Below, in pieces: positions 34,406 through 43,015 of a DNA stretch of 50,524 nt. The stretch's first letter is position 1, and each line of letters starts with the position of its first letter. The position numbers and the translations under genes are program-made. Source of the stretch: Paraktedonobacter sp035294465. Lineage in GTDB: Bacteria; Chloroflexota; Ktedonobacteria; Ktedonobacterales; Ktedonobacteraceae. The notes beneath the pieces were generated by a model. It did no database searches, had not been told where the DNA came from, and worked only from the letters and a program-made list of their open reading frames with translations. The stretch is from the NCBI GenBank assembly GCA_035294465.1, contig DATGKW010000030.1:1-50524 (forward strand). Reading direction: 5' to 3'.

Positions 34406-35251
34406 ATGGTTGATTTCGTTGTCGCGACAGGCGTGGCCGATGTCCGCCGCTTACCCGATGACTCGTCGGAGCTGGTGACGCAGGCCCTGCTGAACATGCC
34501 CGTATATGCGGGTAAGATCCAGGGCGAGTGGGCCGAGGTAAAGCTGGTGGATTATCTGGGCTGGATGCGTCTTAGCGACCTGGCTGCGCCGATTACGAAA
34601 GGGTTTTGCAAGGTTGGCGAGGATTGCGGCACTCCATTTCCGCTGATCGCTGTGATTACTGCAACACATACAGCTCTCTATGAAACAGCAGACGGCTCGC
34701 AGAAGGTGGGCCATGCCTATCTCTCGACGCGCCTGCCCCTGCTGGATATCACGTATCCCGCACGTGTGCAGGTGGCGCTGCCCGGAGAGCGCACGGCCTG
34801 GCTTGAGCGTTCGGACCTGGAGATTCGCCAGCAGAAGGAGCCGTATCCGCGTCAAGCGGTCGAGGCTGTGACTGGTTACGCACGCAAGCTGCTCGGTGTG
34901 CCCTATCTCTGGGGAGGGACCAGCTGGGAAGGGATCGATTGCAGTGGCTTCGTACAGTTGTGCTACCGCATGGGCGGCTATTTTATTCCCCGTGATGCAG
35001 ATCAGCAGGATGGCTTCCTTTTTCACACTATTGAGCGCCCGTATATGTGCGCAGGCGATCTGATCTTCTTCGGCAGCAAAGAGATCACCCATGTTGGCAT
35101 GGCGCTCAACGATCACGAATATATCCACGCCGAAGGGCAAGACTACAACCGAGTGGTGATCAATAGCTTTAATCCTTCAGATGAGCACTATTATGAGCGC
35201 CTGGACCAGATTGTCTGGAGTATGAAACGGGTGGCGGAGGAGCATGAGTAA
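34406..35251 (+). CDS. Cytosolic NlpC/P60 cell-wall-peptide endopeptidase with SH3-like N-terminus
   Basis: 281 residues. Two SH3b-like segments (VADVRRLPDDSSELVTQ from about 10; TATHTALYETADGSQKVG from about 85) precede an NlpC/P60 domain from about 150. The catalytic Cys is in DCSGF (C179), with H229 in ITHVGM and H241 after YI. The layout is that of YkfC-type gamma-D-Glu-diamino acid endopeptidases that cut murein tripeptides. There is no signal peptide, so it should act on recycled muropeptides inside the cell. It overlaps the next gene by 8 bases. Confidence 0.87.
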   Translation: MVDFVVATGVADVRRLPDDSSELVTQALLNMPVYAGKIQGEWAEVKLVDYLGWMRLSDLAAPITKGFCKVGEDCGTPFPLIAVITATHTALYETADGSQKVGHAYLSTRLPLLDITYPARVQVALPGERTAWLERSDLEIRQQKEPYPRQAVEAVTGYARKLLGVPYLWGGTSWEGIDCSGFVQLCYRMGGYFIPRDADQQDGFLFHTIERPYMCAGDLIFFGSKEITHVGMALNDHEYIHAEGQDYNRVVINSFNPSDEHYYERLDQIVWSMKRVAEEHE

Positions 35252-36035
35252 CGAAATTGAAATGATTCTCAGCGGCCTGGGCGGCCGCGCTGCTTGCGTT
35301 GCGATCAGCCTGGAGGAAGATGGGCCGCGCGAACTTGTCTCCCTGAACCCCGACGAAGTTTTCCCGGCTGCCAGCCTGGCCAAAGTGCCGATTCTGGTAG
35401 AACTGGCTCGCCAACTGGCTCAGGCTGGCAGCGCCTATACCTGGGAAACGCGTCTGGAGGTGACGGAGGCGACCCGCGTGACCAGCGATGGCGTCATTGG
35501 CGATCTCTCGCCCGAATTGCGCCCGACCATCCAGGACCTGGCGCATCTGATGATCACTATCAGCGACAACACGGCCTCGAATGTCCTGCTGGATCTCGTG
35601 GGCATGGAGGCGATCAACGCGACTATGCGCGATCTTGGCCTGCAAGACACTCGCCTGGAACGGCGCTTTATTGACTTCGAGGCGCGGCGGGCCGGTCGTG
35701 ACAACTGGACTACGGCGAGAGATATGGTCACGCTCTTCTCCCATATCCAGAGCGGGCGCGTACCTGAACACGAGCGACTGATTAAGATCCTGCTGCGCCA
35801 GAACGATTATCGTATCCTACCCGGCTACTGGGGCGAAGAAGCGCTGTTCGCACACAAAACCGGCGGCCTGCCCGGCATTCTGCACGACGCGGGTATCCTT
35901 TATCGCGCACCAGACGACCGGCAGCCCCTGATCATTGCGGCTCTGACGGCAGATCAGGCCGATGTTCCGCTCACCCAGCTCACCCTGGCCCGTGTTGGGC
36001 GCGCGCTTCGCCAGAAGTGGTTAGGAGAGAAGTAA
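35244..36035 (+). CDS. Beta-lactamase-fold serine hydrolase, no signal peptide
   Basis: 263 residues of the class A beta-lactamase/penicillin-recognising fold. The motifs are SLAK (S44, K47), SDN (107-109) and KTG (205-207). The omega-loop ExxLN of true class A lactamases is not visible; the region reads FEARRAGRDNWTTARD. It lacks an export signal, unlike secreted lactamases. The 8-base overlap with the NlpC/P60 gene implies coupled translation and a shared role, perhaps with peptidoglycan peptides. An antibiotic-resistance function should not be assumed. Confidence 0.8.
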   Translation: MSNEIEMILSGLGGRAACVAISLEEDGPRELVSLNPDEVFPAASLAKVPILVELARQLAQAGSAYTWETRLEVTEATRVTSDGVIGDLSPELRPTIQDLAHLMITISDNTASNVLLDLVGMEAINATMRDLGLQDTRLERRFIDFEARRAGRDNWTTARDMVTLFSHIQSGRVPEHERLIKILLRQNDYRILPGYWGEEALFAHKTGGLPGILHDAGILYRAPDDRQPLIIAALTADQADVPLTQLTLARVGRALRQKWLGEK

Positions 36036-36055
36036 TCTCGCGGGAGATGCACCGG

Positions 36056-36568
36056 CTAAGATGCCGCCTTATGCCTCTGTGCCCGCTCATAATAGCCGTC
36101 CGCGCTCTCCTTCAAGTGTGCTATTTCTTCCGGGCGCAGCTCTCTAAATACTTTTGCCGGTATCCCAAGCGCCAGAATCTCTTCAGGAATCTTTTTATGC
36201 TCGCTTACCAATGAGCATGCCCCGATGATCGTCCTGGAGCCTACTTCCGCGTGCGACAGGATTACGGCGTTTATGCCAATCAGTACACGGTCGCCTAGCG
36301 TAGCTCCATGCACCACGGCGTTGTGTCCGATTGTACATTCCTCTCCAATCGTCAAAGGGGCATCGGCATCCACGTGCAGAGTACAATTATCCTGCACGTT
36401 TGTTCGGCGTCCAATGATAATTGGTGCGCTGTCTCCTCGCACCACGGCGTTATACCAGATGCTTGCACCCTCCTCAATCGTGACATTTCCGATCACTATT
36501 GCCCCCGGCGCTATAAATACGTCGCCCGCGATAGTTGGCCACACGCCTTTGTAGGGAAAGACTGGCAT
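36056..36568 (-). CDS. Gamma-carbonic anhydrase family protein
   Basis: 170-residue left-handed beta-helix (hexapeptide repeat) protein. The three zinc-binding His are in place: H65 (TLHVD), H82 (IGHN) and H87 (VVHG). This short subfamily (YrdA/PaaY type) lacks the acidic loop of the Methanosarcina Cam enzyme, so real carbonic anhydrase activity is uncertain. The stop faces that of the serine hydrolase 20 bases away. It may be in one unit downstream of the CopC-CopD gene, 37 bases apart. Confidence 0.88.
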   Translation of the reverse strand: MPVFPYKGVWPTIAGDVFIAPGAIVIGNVTIEEGASIWYNAVVRGDSAPIIIGRRTNVQDNCTLHVDADAPLTIGEECTIGHNAVVHGATLGDRVLIGINAVILSHAEVGSRTIIGACSLVSEHKKIPEEILALGIPAKVFRELRPEEIAHLKESADGYYERAQRHKAAS

Positions 36569-36605
36569 AGCTGTTGCTTTTTCCTTTCGAGATATCTTTC
36601 AGCAG

Positions 36606-38744
36606 TTATTGCGCAACCGTAATCTGGAACATCAGATGAACCGGTGGTTGATTCGCGCGCAACACCTCTACCTGTATAGCCCAGGCGCCAGCCATTGTGA
36701 AGGTCTGCCTGGCTGTGAAAGTCGCGCTGTAGACTGAACCGTTTCCTTTCGCGGTAGCAGTGGCCGTGCCCATGTCCATAATGATCATGTTGATGCTTAG
36801 TTTCACCGTCGCGCCACTTACTGGTCTGCCTTGAGCGTCATTAATGATGAGTATCACTGTATTGGTCGTATTAGTACGCGCAGGCAGCGCCTGGAGGGTG
36901 ACGGCGAGACCTCCGGCTTGCTGAGTTGAGCTGGCCGATGTCGGGAGATTGCCGCCAGACGCGGCCTGGTTAGCCAGTGCTGCGTAATTCACGTTGGGAA
37001 AGACCACTGGCGGCGAGAAAAAGTTCATCAGGGCTGTACAGAGAAGGACCGCTGCCGCCAGCCCGCTCAGCGTGTGCAGGGCGCGTTTTATCGTGCGCTC
37101 AGTTTTTTCGAGCGCGAACTGGCGCGTGCGGCGCGCGGGCATATCGGAATGGACAACAGGTAGCAGTATCGTCTGCCTCTGGAGCCGGGGCAGGAGGGTG
37201 AAAAGCGTATAGCCGGTGAAAATCAGGAGCAGCAGAAGCAGCGAGGCTCGAACCATCAGCGTGCGCCCGTAAGGATCGGTGAGGAATTGGGAGGGCGTCT
37301 GGATGGTGGCTTCGCTCAGAAAGAGCTCGCTGACCAGCAGCACGCCGATAGAGGCCAGCAGCAGTGGCAGCGCGCGCTTGAGCATAATCACCAGGATCTC
37401 TGCGTGGTGGTCGGGATCGGCCGCCAGCAGCTGGGGCAGCAGGACAAGGCCCAGATAGGCTGTGCAGCCAAACCAGGCAGCCTGGGCCGCCAGCGAGAGC
37501 CAGCTAAAGACTCCCGCGCTGATGGGCAGCGCGGCCAACTGAATGATCTCGTTCGAGAGCACCAGTGTCAATAAAATCAGCCCGATAAGAACGAACTGGC
37601 TCACGACCTGCCACGTAGATGGCACGTACACAGGCGATTCGTCCTGGCCAAAGTCCAGGGTAATCCTGGGCAGCGCGGCCGTTGTGCCGCGCGCCGGCGA
37701 AATATTTGTTACTACCGCTCCTGTGACTCTGGCCTGAGAGCGAGCATAGGTGGAAGCTGGCGATGAAGAAGTTGCCGGCGGCTCCTGCGAGGAACCCGCG
37801 CGGGCTTGCTGGCGTAACTGGCGAAAATGCTTGCTGGCGTGGCCAGACAGGAATTTGACCGGAGTGCCGTGAGGTTGCCCCTCGCGACGATTGTTCCACC
37901 ACAGGAGGAGCAGCGCTATGAGAAGCAGGACCACGCGGGCAAGCCAGAGGCGGCCATAATTTGTCTGCAAAATGAATTGCCCCAGTACGCTCAGGCTGAT
38001 TCCTCCACTGCCTGACGTCTGGGTCAGGGCTGCGGAGCGCAGAACCAGGCTGATCACCTCGCCTACCAGGAGGGCGAGCAGGCTCAGATTTCGTAGAGAG
38101 CGCGAATGCTTGCGCACCCGTATCAGGAAAGCAGCCGGTGCAGAACGGGGTACGATGATATAATCGGTAAGCAGGATGCCAATCCAGAAGAGCAGCGCGA
38201 GAAGAACCAGCCAGTCCCAGGCCACGGCAAGCACTCCCTGGAGGTCGAGTTGCGGAAAATAATTGCTGGTGCTTGGACCAAGCAAAGGCGTTCCAGAGAG
38301 GCCGGTGCTGGACGCGCCGAGATTGAAGCCGATCAGCCCGCTGGTTGTACGCCCATCGGTCATTGAGAGCGCGACCCAGCGCACTTCATAGCTTCCTGGC
38401 GGCAGTTTACCCGCCGGGAGCAACGGGACATCCAGTTCTTTTGGATTGCTCGCATTGACGTTGCTGTGGCCTGCGTTGACCAGTAACCCATTGGCGGGAG
38501 CGTCTGGTGGGAAGGCGTAGACACTGGCTGCGCTGGCCGGAGCGATGGGAGCATCAAAGTAGATGCGCACAAGGGAAGGTGGTTTGCTGATCGTTGAGCC
38601 ATCTATGGGATCGGAGCCGATCACAAAAGCCTGGGCCGAGGCCATGGGGACATGACCGGCAAAAGGCAGCCAGCTTACGATTTGAAGCAGGCTGAAGCAA
38701 AATATGGCCAGGAAAATTACCTTGAGATAATGCCGCTCTCGCAT
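36606..38744 (-). CDS. CopC-CopD-YtkA fusion membrane protein
   Basis: 712 residues. A signal peptide (1-38, ending MASAQA) is followed by a CopC beta-barrel (about 40-145), a CopD-like membrane core of about eight spans, and a C-terminal YtkA/FixH-like domain (about 600-712, with MIIMDMGT and FTMAGAWAIQVEV). Such proteins import or buffer periplasmic copper. The CopC Cu(II) ligands are missing: no His at the mature N-terminus, and TDGR replaces the usual DGH. ATG 38744 is preceded by GAGGAAGAG; a longer frame to 38822 lacks support. A long polar loop (about 290-380) separates the first and second sets of spans. Confidence 0.85.
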   Translation of the reverse strand: MRERHYLKVIFLAIFCFSLLQIVSWLPFAGHVPMASAQAFVIGSDPIDGSTISKPPSLVRIYFDAPIAPASAASVYAFPPDAPANGLLVNAGHSNVNASNPKELDVPLLPAGKLPPGSYEVRWVALSMTDGRTTSGLIGFNLGASSTGLSGTPLLGPSTSNYFPQLDLQGVLAVAWDWLVLLALLFWIGILLTDYIIVPRSAPAAFLIRVRKHSRSLRNLSLLALLVGEVISLVLRSAALTQTSGSGGISLSVLGQFILQTNYGRLWLARVVLLLIALLLLWWNNRREGQPHGTPVKFLSGHASKHFRQLRQQARAGSSQEPPATSSSPASTYARSQARVTGAVVTNISPARGTTAALPRITLDFGQDESPVYVPSTWQVVSQFVLIGLILLTLVLSNEIIQLAALPISAGVFSWLSLAAQAAWFGCTAYLGLVLLPQLLAADPDHHAEILVIMLKRALPLLLASIGVLLVSELFLSEATIQTPSQFLTDPYGRTLMVRASLLLLLLIFTGYTLFTLLPRLQRQTILLPVVHSDMPARRTRQFALEKTERTIKRALHTLSGLAAAVLLCTALMNFFSPPVVFPNVNYAALANQAASGGNLPTSASSTQQAGGLAVTLQALPARTNTTNTVILIINDAQGRPVSGATVKLSINMIIMDMGTATATAKGNGSVYSATFTARQTFTMAGAWAIQVEVLRANQPPVHLMFQITVAQ

Positions 38745-38768
38745 AGCTCTTCCTCGTCTTCTAGTACA

Positions 38769-38815
38769 TCCCCTCTTGAATTGTACATCTGAACTATTTA
38801 AGCTGCAAGAGGGGA
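38769..38815. promoter_or_regulatory. Perfect 10-bp inverted repeat in the divergent copCD/glycosyltransferase promoter region
   Basis: TCCCCTCTTG at 38769-38778 and CAAGAGGGGA at 38806-38815 are exact complements, 27 bases apart. GTACATC also repeats directly at 38764-38770 and 38783-38789. The spacing is long for a hairpin terminator, so a two-site operator is plausible. Confidence 0.55.
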
Positions 38816-38881
38816 ATAACAAAATCAGCTACGTGGCAGAGCCCAGGCTGTTTCGCGTACAATACAACAAGGGGTATACCA

Positions 38882-40111
38882 ATGAAAAACCACGTGCGAA
38901 AGTCAAACTGGCCGCGCCTGTTCTGGTGGCTGCACGCGCTAGGCGTGGCCGGATTTTATGCCGTTCTGTGGCTGCGTACTAAACCTGACAGGACTCGCGT
39001 CTCGCCCGTATGCCCGGCATCGGAGAAGCATACGCTGCCGCGCGTCTCTATTATCGTCCCCGCACGCAACGAAGAGCGTAACATTCGACGCTGCGTCCAC
39101 TCTCTACTGGAGCAAGATTATCCAGATTACGAGGTGATTGTGGTCGATGATAACTCAACCGATCACACACCGGAAATTCTGGACGAGATAGCACACACAC
39201 ATCCGCAGGGGGCAAGGCTCTGGGTGCTGCGCTTGAACCATCTGCCAGAGGGCTGGGCAGGCAAGCCACACGCTCTGCATGCTGGCGTCCAGGAAGCAAA
39301 TGGCGAATTTCTGCTCTTTACCGACGCAGACACCTGGCACGCGCCGGGTGCTCTACAAGCAGCAATGAGCAGGGCTGAAGAGCAGGGGCTCGACCTGCTC
39401 TCACTGGTCTCGGCGCAGGAACTGCCGGGCTTCTGGGAACGAGTCATGATGCCGATGGCCTTCCTGGGGATTAGCATGCAATATCCGGTGAGGCAGGTCA
39501 ATGATCCGCGCAGTCCGGTGGCTCTGGCGAATGGACAGTATATTCTACTGCGCCGTGCGGTCTACGACTGGCTGGGCGGCTACGCGCGCTCAGAACTGCG
39601 CGGAACGCTGGTGGACGATCGTGACCTGGCGTTTCTTGTGAAGAGAGAGGGCTTTCACCTGGAGTTGGCCGACGGGCGCGAGCTGGTGCGCGTGCGTATG
39701 TACCGGGGGTTGCGTGAGGCCTGGCGTGGCTGGCGCAAGAACGTCTTTCTGGGCAGTCGCGGCGGCCTTTTCTTTGTTCTACTCTCGTTGCCAGGTTTAC
39801 CTATGGTAACGGTTTTGCCTTTCCTGTTGCCTCTTCGGCTCTGGCTTGCTCGCCTGGCAGGCAAGAGGAAGACAGTGGGCATAGCTGAGGCGGTTTTCCT
39901 GAGCGTACTCGAACTCGGCCCGCTGCTGACTTACCGGCGCTGGATAGACAAAGAAATGCAGCTTCCCTGGTACTATATGTTTACCCACCCACTCGCCGGT
40001 AGCCTCTTCGTGGGCATTCTAGCACAATCAACCTGGCGTATACGGGCAGGGAAAGGAGTCGATTGGAGTGGCAGGCGCTATTATCTCCGAAATTCCCCTG
40101 CTAAACCATAG
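38882..40111 (+). CDS. Family 2 glycosyltransferase (HpnB/CrtQ-like)
   Basis: 409 residues. After a membrane span (about 14-32) comes a GT-A domain: SIIVPARNEE (56-65), VVDDNS with D89-D90, TDADT with D148 and D150, and LVDDRDLAF (243-251). It ends with two to three membrane spans and GRRYY. The layout matches hopene-associated HpnB and carotenoid CrtQ glycosyltransferases, so a lipid acceptor is likely. No hopanoid or carotenoid gene lies nearby to decide. AAGGGG precedes ATG 38882. Confidence 0.85.
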   Translation: MKNHVRKSNWPRLFWWLHALGVAGFYAVLWLRTKPDRTRVSPVCPASEKHTLPRVSIIVPARNEERNIRRCVHSLLEQDYPDYEVIVVDDNSTDHTPEILDEIAHTHPQGARLWVLRLNHLPEGWAGKPHALHAGVQEANGEFLLFTDADTWHAPGALQAAMSRAEEQGLDLLSLVSAQELPGFWERVMMPMAFLGISMQYPVRQVNDPRSPVALANGQYILLRRAVYDWLGGYARSELRGTLVDDRDLAFLVKREGFHLELADGRELVRVRMYRGLREAWRGWRKNVFLGSRGGLFFVLLSLPGLPMVTVLPFLLPLRLWLARLAGKRKTVGIAEAVFLSVLELGPLLTYRRWIDKEMQLPWYYMFTHPLAGSLFVGILAQSTWRIRAGKGVDWSGRRYYLRNSPAKP

Positions 40112-40138
40112 ACAGAATACAACGCTTTAGACTATACT
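40109..40138 (+). promoter_or_regulatory. Promoter of the small secreted protein gene
   Basis: TAGACA at 40109-40114 and TATACT at 40133-40138 are 18 bases apart. The -35 overlaps the end of the glycosyltransferase gene. Expected transcript start is near 40145, 48 bases before the GTG at 40193. Confidence 0.5.
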
Positions 40139-40192
40139 TCATTAAGAAGAGATACATATCTATATTTCTTGCCAGCCGGGGAGGGAAGCGTT

Positions 40193-40807
40193 GTGCTCAA
40201 AACTCTCTTTCGTGTGATTCTGATAGTGGTGGTTGGCGGCGTCCTGTTGTGGTTCCTGGCTCCCCGTATCTTTAATGACGCGGCCAATGCTATCCTTAGC
40301 TCAACCGGTTCTGCGGTCGCTCAAGCGCAGGGACTTGCGCAGTACATCCCGCCAGACGCCAGCACGTCGGGCAAGTCGGGCGATCTTCAGGTCAACCTCA
40401 GCGGTCTAACCCCCAGGACTTCCTACGAAATTACGCTGGATGAGGGGCAGTGCGGTACGATAGACAAGGACCTGGGATCGGTCACCTCCGATGGCAGCGG
40501 TAATTTCTATATTGAATTACCTCTGGCTTCACTTGATACCGGTCAGACCTGGTTTGTGGATGTTCATCAGGATGGGGCAAATGGGCCGAGTGTCGCCTGT
40601 GGCCAGCTCTCGACAAATCAAAATGCCAGCTCGCAGGTGATCAACGCTTCTCAGTCCGGTCCCAATGTTTTTGGCCCCCAGGCTCCGGCGACAAGCTCGT
40701 CCGCAACAGGCTCTTCTGGCACTTCGACTCCTAGCCTGCCCAATACCGGAGCAGATCCTGGTAATAACCAGCAATACGACAATAACCAGTACCCGCGTAA
40801 ATATTAG
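40193..40807 (+). CDS. Membrane-anchored small protein with a beta domain and Ser/Thr-rich tail
   Basis: 204 residues. One N-terminal span (LFRVILIVVVGGVLLWFLA) serves as anchor or signal. A beta domain of about 90 residues follows (GDLQVNLSGLTPRTSYEITL, LGSVTSDGSGNFYIELPL), similar in style to superoxide-dismutase or CHRD-like folds, with two Cys about 50 apart. The last 60 residues are Ser/Thr/Asn/Gln-rich and contain LPNTG, but no hydrophobic segment follows. GTG 40193 is placed by GGGGAGGGA; a TTG at 40169 lies before that site. Family not recognised. Confidence 0.7.
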   Translation: MLKTLFRVILIVVVGGVLLWFLAPRIFNDAANAILSSTGSAVAQAQGLAQYIPPDASTSGKSGDLQVNLSGLTPRTSYEITLDEGQCGTIDKDLGSVTSDGSGNFYIELPLASLDTGQTWFVDVHQDGANGPSVACGQLSTNQNASSQVINASQSGPNVFGPQAPATSSSATGSSGTSTPSLPNTGADPGNNQQYDNNQYPRKY

Positions 40808-40816
40808 GAAACGGTA

Positions 40817-41911
40817 TTAACGGCGCAGCACCAGCACTTTGAAATTCCCCATACCGGAGGGGTCGGTCAGAATAGCAGCTCGCTGGCGCAAGTTGTACCA
40901 GCCAAGCAGGGCAACCTGGCCCTGATCGCTGGCACGGCAGGTATCGGCGAGCGCGAAGTCTGTGGTACGTCGGCGTTCCAGTGCGGTGAGCAGGCCGCAG
41001 TCATGCAGCCATTGACGTTGCGTGGTATATTTGTGGAGCCGCAGGCCCAAAGCGCGGCCTTTCTCGATGAGCGCGCTAAAATCAACGTGCGCGGTGATGT
41101 CCTGCTCGCCGGGACGGAGAAGTGGATGCTCATTGGTTGAGTGCCGATAGTAGCAGAGCAGGGTGCCGCGCCGGCGGTCTCGTGTGTAGAGCTGCCTGGC
41201 TTTCTCGCCATAATCGATGGTCAGAATGAAGCCATGAGGGAGAAGCAAGTTTATCGCTTGCTCCAGCCAGCGCGAGACCTCCAGATTGATCTCGGCACGC
41301 CATCCTGCGGGAAAAGTTCTCCAGGGAATGCGCGCTTTGTCCAGGTATGCCGCGACCTCCGGCGAAGATGGTTCGGCTAGCAGCTCGTTTAAGTGGCCTC
41401 CTCGCCAATCCACATAGACTTCATAGAGATGGCCCTCACGCACCTCCACCACGTGGACCGGCAGGGCGTCAATCAGTTCGTTGGAGAGCAAGACGTGAAC
41501 ACGGGGGAGATCCGCGGGCAACAGGCTATCCTGCCCGGCTGAAATGTCTGTCGCCAAATAGACCAGCGCTCGCGCGAAATCAACTGCCTCGTCTGTGGCC
41601 CAGGCGCGCACACCTGCGGCCAGGTCGCCGCGACCTGCGCCCTGCTCCAGTACAAAAAAAGGCGCAGGCCGCTTAAGCTTTTCCCAGAATTGCTCAAGCT
41701 GGTGGCCCAGACAGCCGGCGAAGAGGGCAGAAACATCGGTGCTGGTGAAGTAATCGCCTTCCCAGCCCATCTTTACCGGCCCGGTTACGTAATAGCCATA
41801 CCCCGGTTCATAGAGGGCCATCCGCATATATTCGGCAAAGGTCAGCGGCCCCTCGCGCTGAATGCGTTCAGCGATCAGTTGTTGCAACCGGGAAGCAGAA
41901 ACGTGCGACAT
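40817..41911 (-). CDS. MidA/NDUFAF7-family SAM-dependent methyltransferase
   Basis: 364 residues. Typical blocks are YMRMALYEPGYGYY near 27-40, the GDYFTSTD motif, the SAM loop LEQGAGRGDLA and LLSNELIDALPVHVV. The mitochondrial relative NDUFAF7 dimethylates an Arg of a complex I subunit during assembly; the bacterial substrate is not known. It lies 24 bases after holA, third in a leftward unit. That link with replication is probably only shared transcription. Confidence 0.9.
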   Translation of the reverse strand: MSHVSASRLQQLIAERIQREGPLTFAEYMRMALYEPGYGYYVTGPVKMGWEGDYFTSTDVSALFAGCLGHQLEQFWEKLKRPAPFFVLEQGAGRGDLAAGVRAWATDEAVDFARALVYLATDISAGQDSLLPADLPRVHVLLSNELIDALPVHVVEVREGHLYEVYVDWRGGHLNELLAEPSSPEVAAYLDKARIPWRTFPAGWRAEINLEVSRWLEQAINLLLPHGFILTIDYGEKARQLYTRDRRRGTLLCYYRHSTNEHPLLRPGEQDITAHVDFSALIEKGRALGLRLHKYTTQRQWLHDCGLLTALERRRTTDFALADTCRASDQGQVALLGWYNLRQRAAILTDPSGMGNFKVLVLRR

Positions 41912-41935
41912 ATCCTATCTTTCAAGCGAAGTCTA

Positions 41936-42982
41936 TCAATTGCCAAAATTGACAACCAGCAAATCCAGGGCCATTTCGGGCGTGAGGCGGCTGCGTTTCA
42001 GCGCGGCGTCGGTATCCAGGAGCCGGCGATAGGTGTTTTCAAGCTGCGCGATGCTGAATTTGCCTATGTTATGCAGAGCTTTTTCTATGATAAATGGCGA
42101 TGAGCCAAGAGCGGAGGCAATCTGCGCAGCTCTGAGACCATCAGCGGCCAGTTCTTTGACCAGGAGAAGGTTACGCACCTGCGAGGTAATGGTTGGCAGC
42201 AGGGCCAGGGGGTGCTGGCCATCGGCGAGGAGATCGTGCAGCAGATTGAGGGCCTCTATCCGGTTTCGCTGGGCAAGGGCATCGGTCAGGTCAAAGATAC
42301 GCGCCTCCTGAACTTCTGCGGAGAGCAGGCGTACATGGCCAGCCTCGATTGTGCCGCCAGCTCCAACATAGGTAGCCAGCTTATCCAGTTCGTTGGCCAG
42401 CAGGCGCAGCTGGGTGCCGATAAAATCGGCCAGCAGCTTTACCGCTTCGCCGCTGATTTTCACCCCGATACCCTGTGCGCGTTTCTTAATCCAGTTTTCC
42501 AGGGCTGCGCCTGCTTTGGGTAAAGTACATTGAATGACCTTGCCATATTCCTGAGCTACCTTGAGCAGAGGACTGCTGACCGGCAGTTCTTCATCTACCA
42601 GCGCGATTAATACCGTGGTTTCGAGCAGACCAGGAATAGCCTCGGCCAGACCTTTCTCAAAACCCGCGCGTGTCTCGCCGCCGTCCTTACTGCTTTTCTT
42701 TTTGCGCCCTTTGCCGCTCGCCGCAGGCGTCTCCGCCCTTGCGCCTTCGGCGGCAGCAGAGGATGCATCCTCGCTACGGCGCTTTTTGGGCAAACCTTCG
42801 AGGATGACCAGACGCTGCTCGGAGAGGAATGGATAGGTATTACACGTAGCAATGAGCGTTGTCAGAGAGATCTCGCCGCCAATGTAGTGGTCCCGGTTGA
42901 ACGCAAAATCGCCCTGCTGGCGCAGTTGTTTCAGGTGTTCTCGGCAGGTGAATTCGTCATTGCCATGCAATAAATAGAACAT
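41936..42982 (-). CDS. holA: DNA polymerase III delta subunit
   Basis: 348 residues. The delta subunit opens the sliding clamp within the clamp-loader complex. It begins FYLLHGNDEF, the usual family start, has a poorly conserved AAA+ fold and ends with a helical collar domain (HDLLADGQHPLALLPTITSQ, NTYRRLLDTDAALKRSRL). An insertion of about 40 residues (70-110) is Lys/Ala/Glu/Ser-rich and low complexity. I took ATG 42982 rather than TTG 42994. The ribosome site is unclear. It is the middle gene of a three-gene leftward unit. Confidence 0.9.
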   Translation of the reverse strand: MFYLLHGNDEFTCREHLKQLRQQGDFAFNRDHYIGGEISLTTLIATCNTYPFLSEQRLVILEGLPKKRRSEDASSAAAEGARAETPAASGKGRKKKSSKDGGETRAGFEKGLAEAIPGLLETTVLIALVDEELPVSSPLLKVAQEYGKVIQCTLPKAGAALENWIKKRAQGIGVKISGEAVKLLADFIGTQLRLLANELDKLATYVGAGGTIEAGHVRLLSAEVQEARIFDLTDALAQRNRIEALNLLHDLLADGQHPLALLPTITSQVRNLLLVKELAADGLRAAQIASALGSSPFIIEKALHNIGKFSIAQLENTYRRLLDTDAALKRSRLTPEMALDLLVVNFGN

Positions 42983-43015
42983 GACCACACACAATCTGCG
43001 CGCTGCGCGGAGAAA

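Noticed and set aside
35244..36035. Secreted class A beta-lactamase resistance gene
   Set aside because: There is no signal peptide and the ExxLN omega-loop motif is missing; the catalytic-fold motifs alone do not show beta-lactam hydrolysis.
36056..36568. Confirmed carbonic anhydrase
   Set aside because: The three His are present, but this short subfamily lacks the acidic loop residues of the active archaeal enzyme, so only family membership is claimed.
40730..40807. LPNTG as a sortase sorting signal
   Set aside because: The motif is followed by a polar tail rich in Asn, Gln and Tyr, with no hydrophobic segment or final basic cluster, and no sortase gene is in the window.
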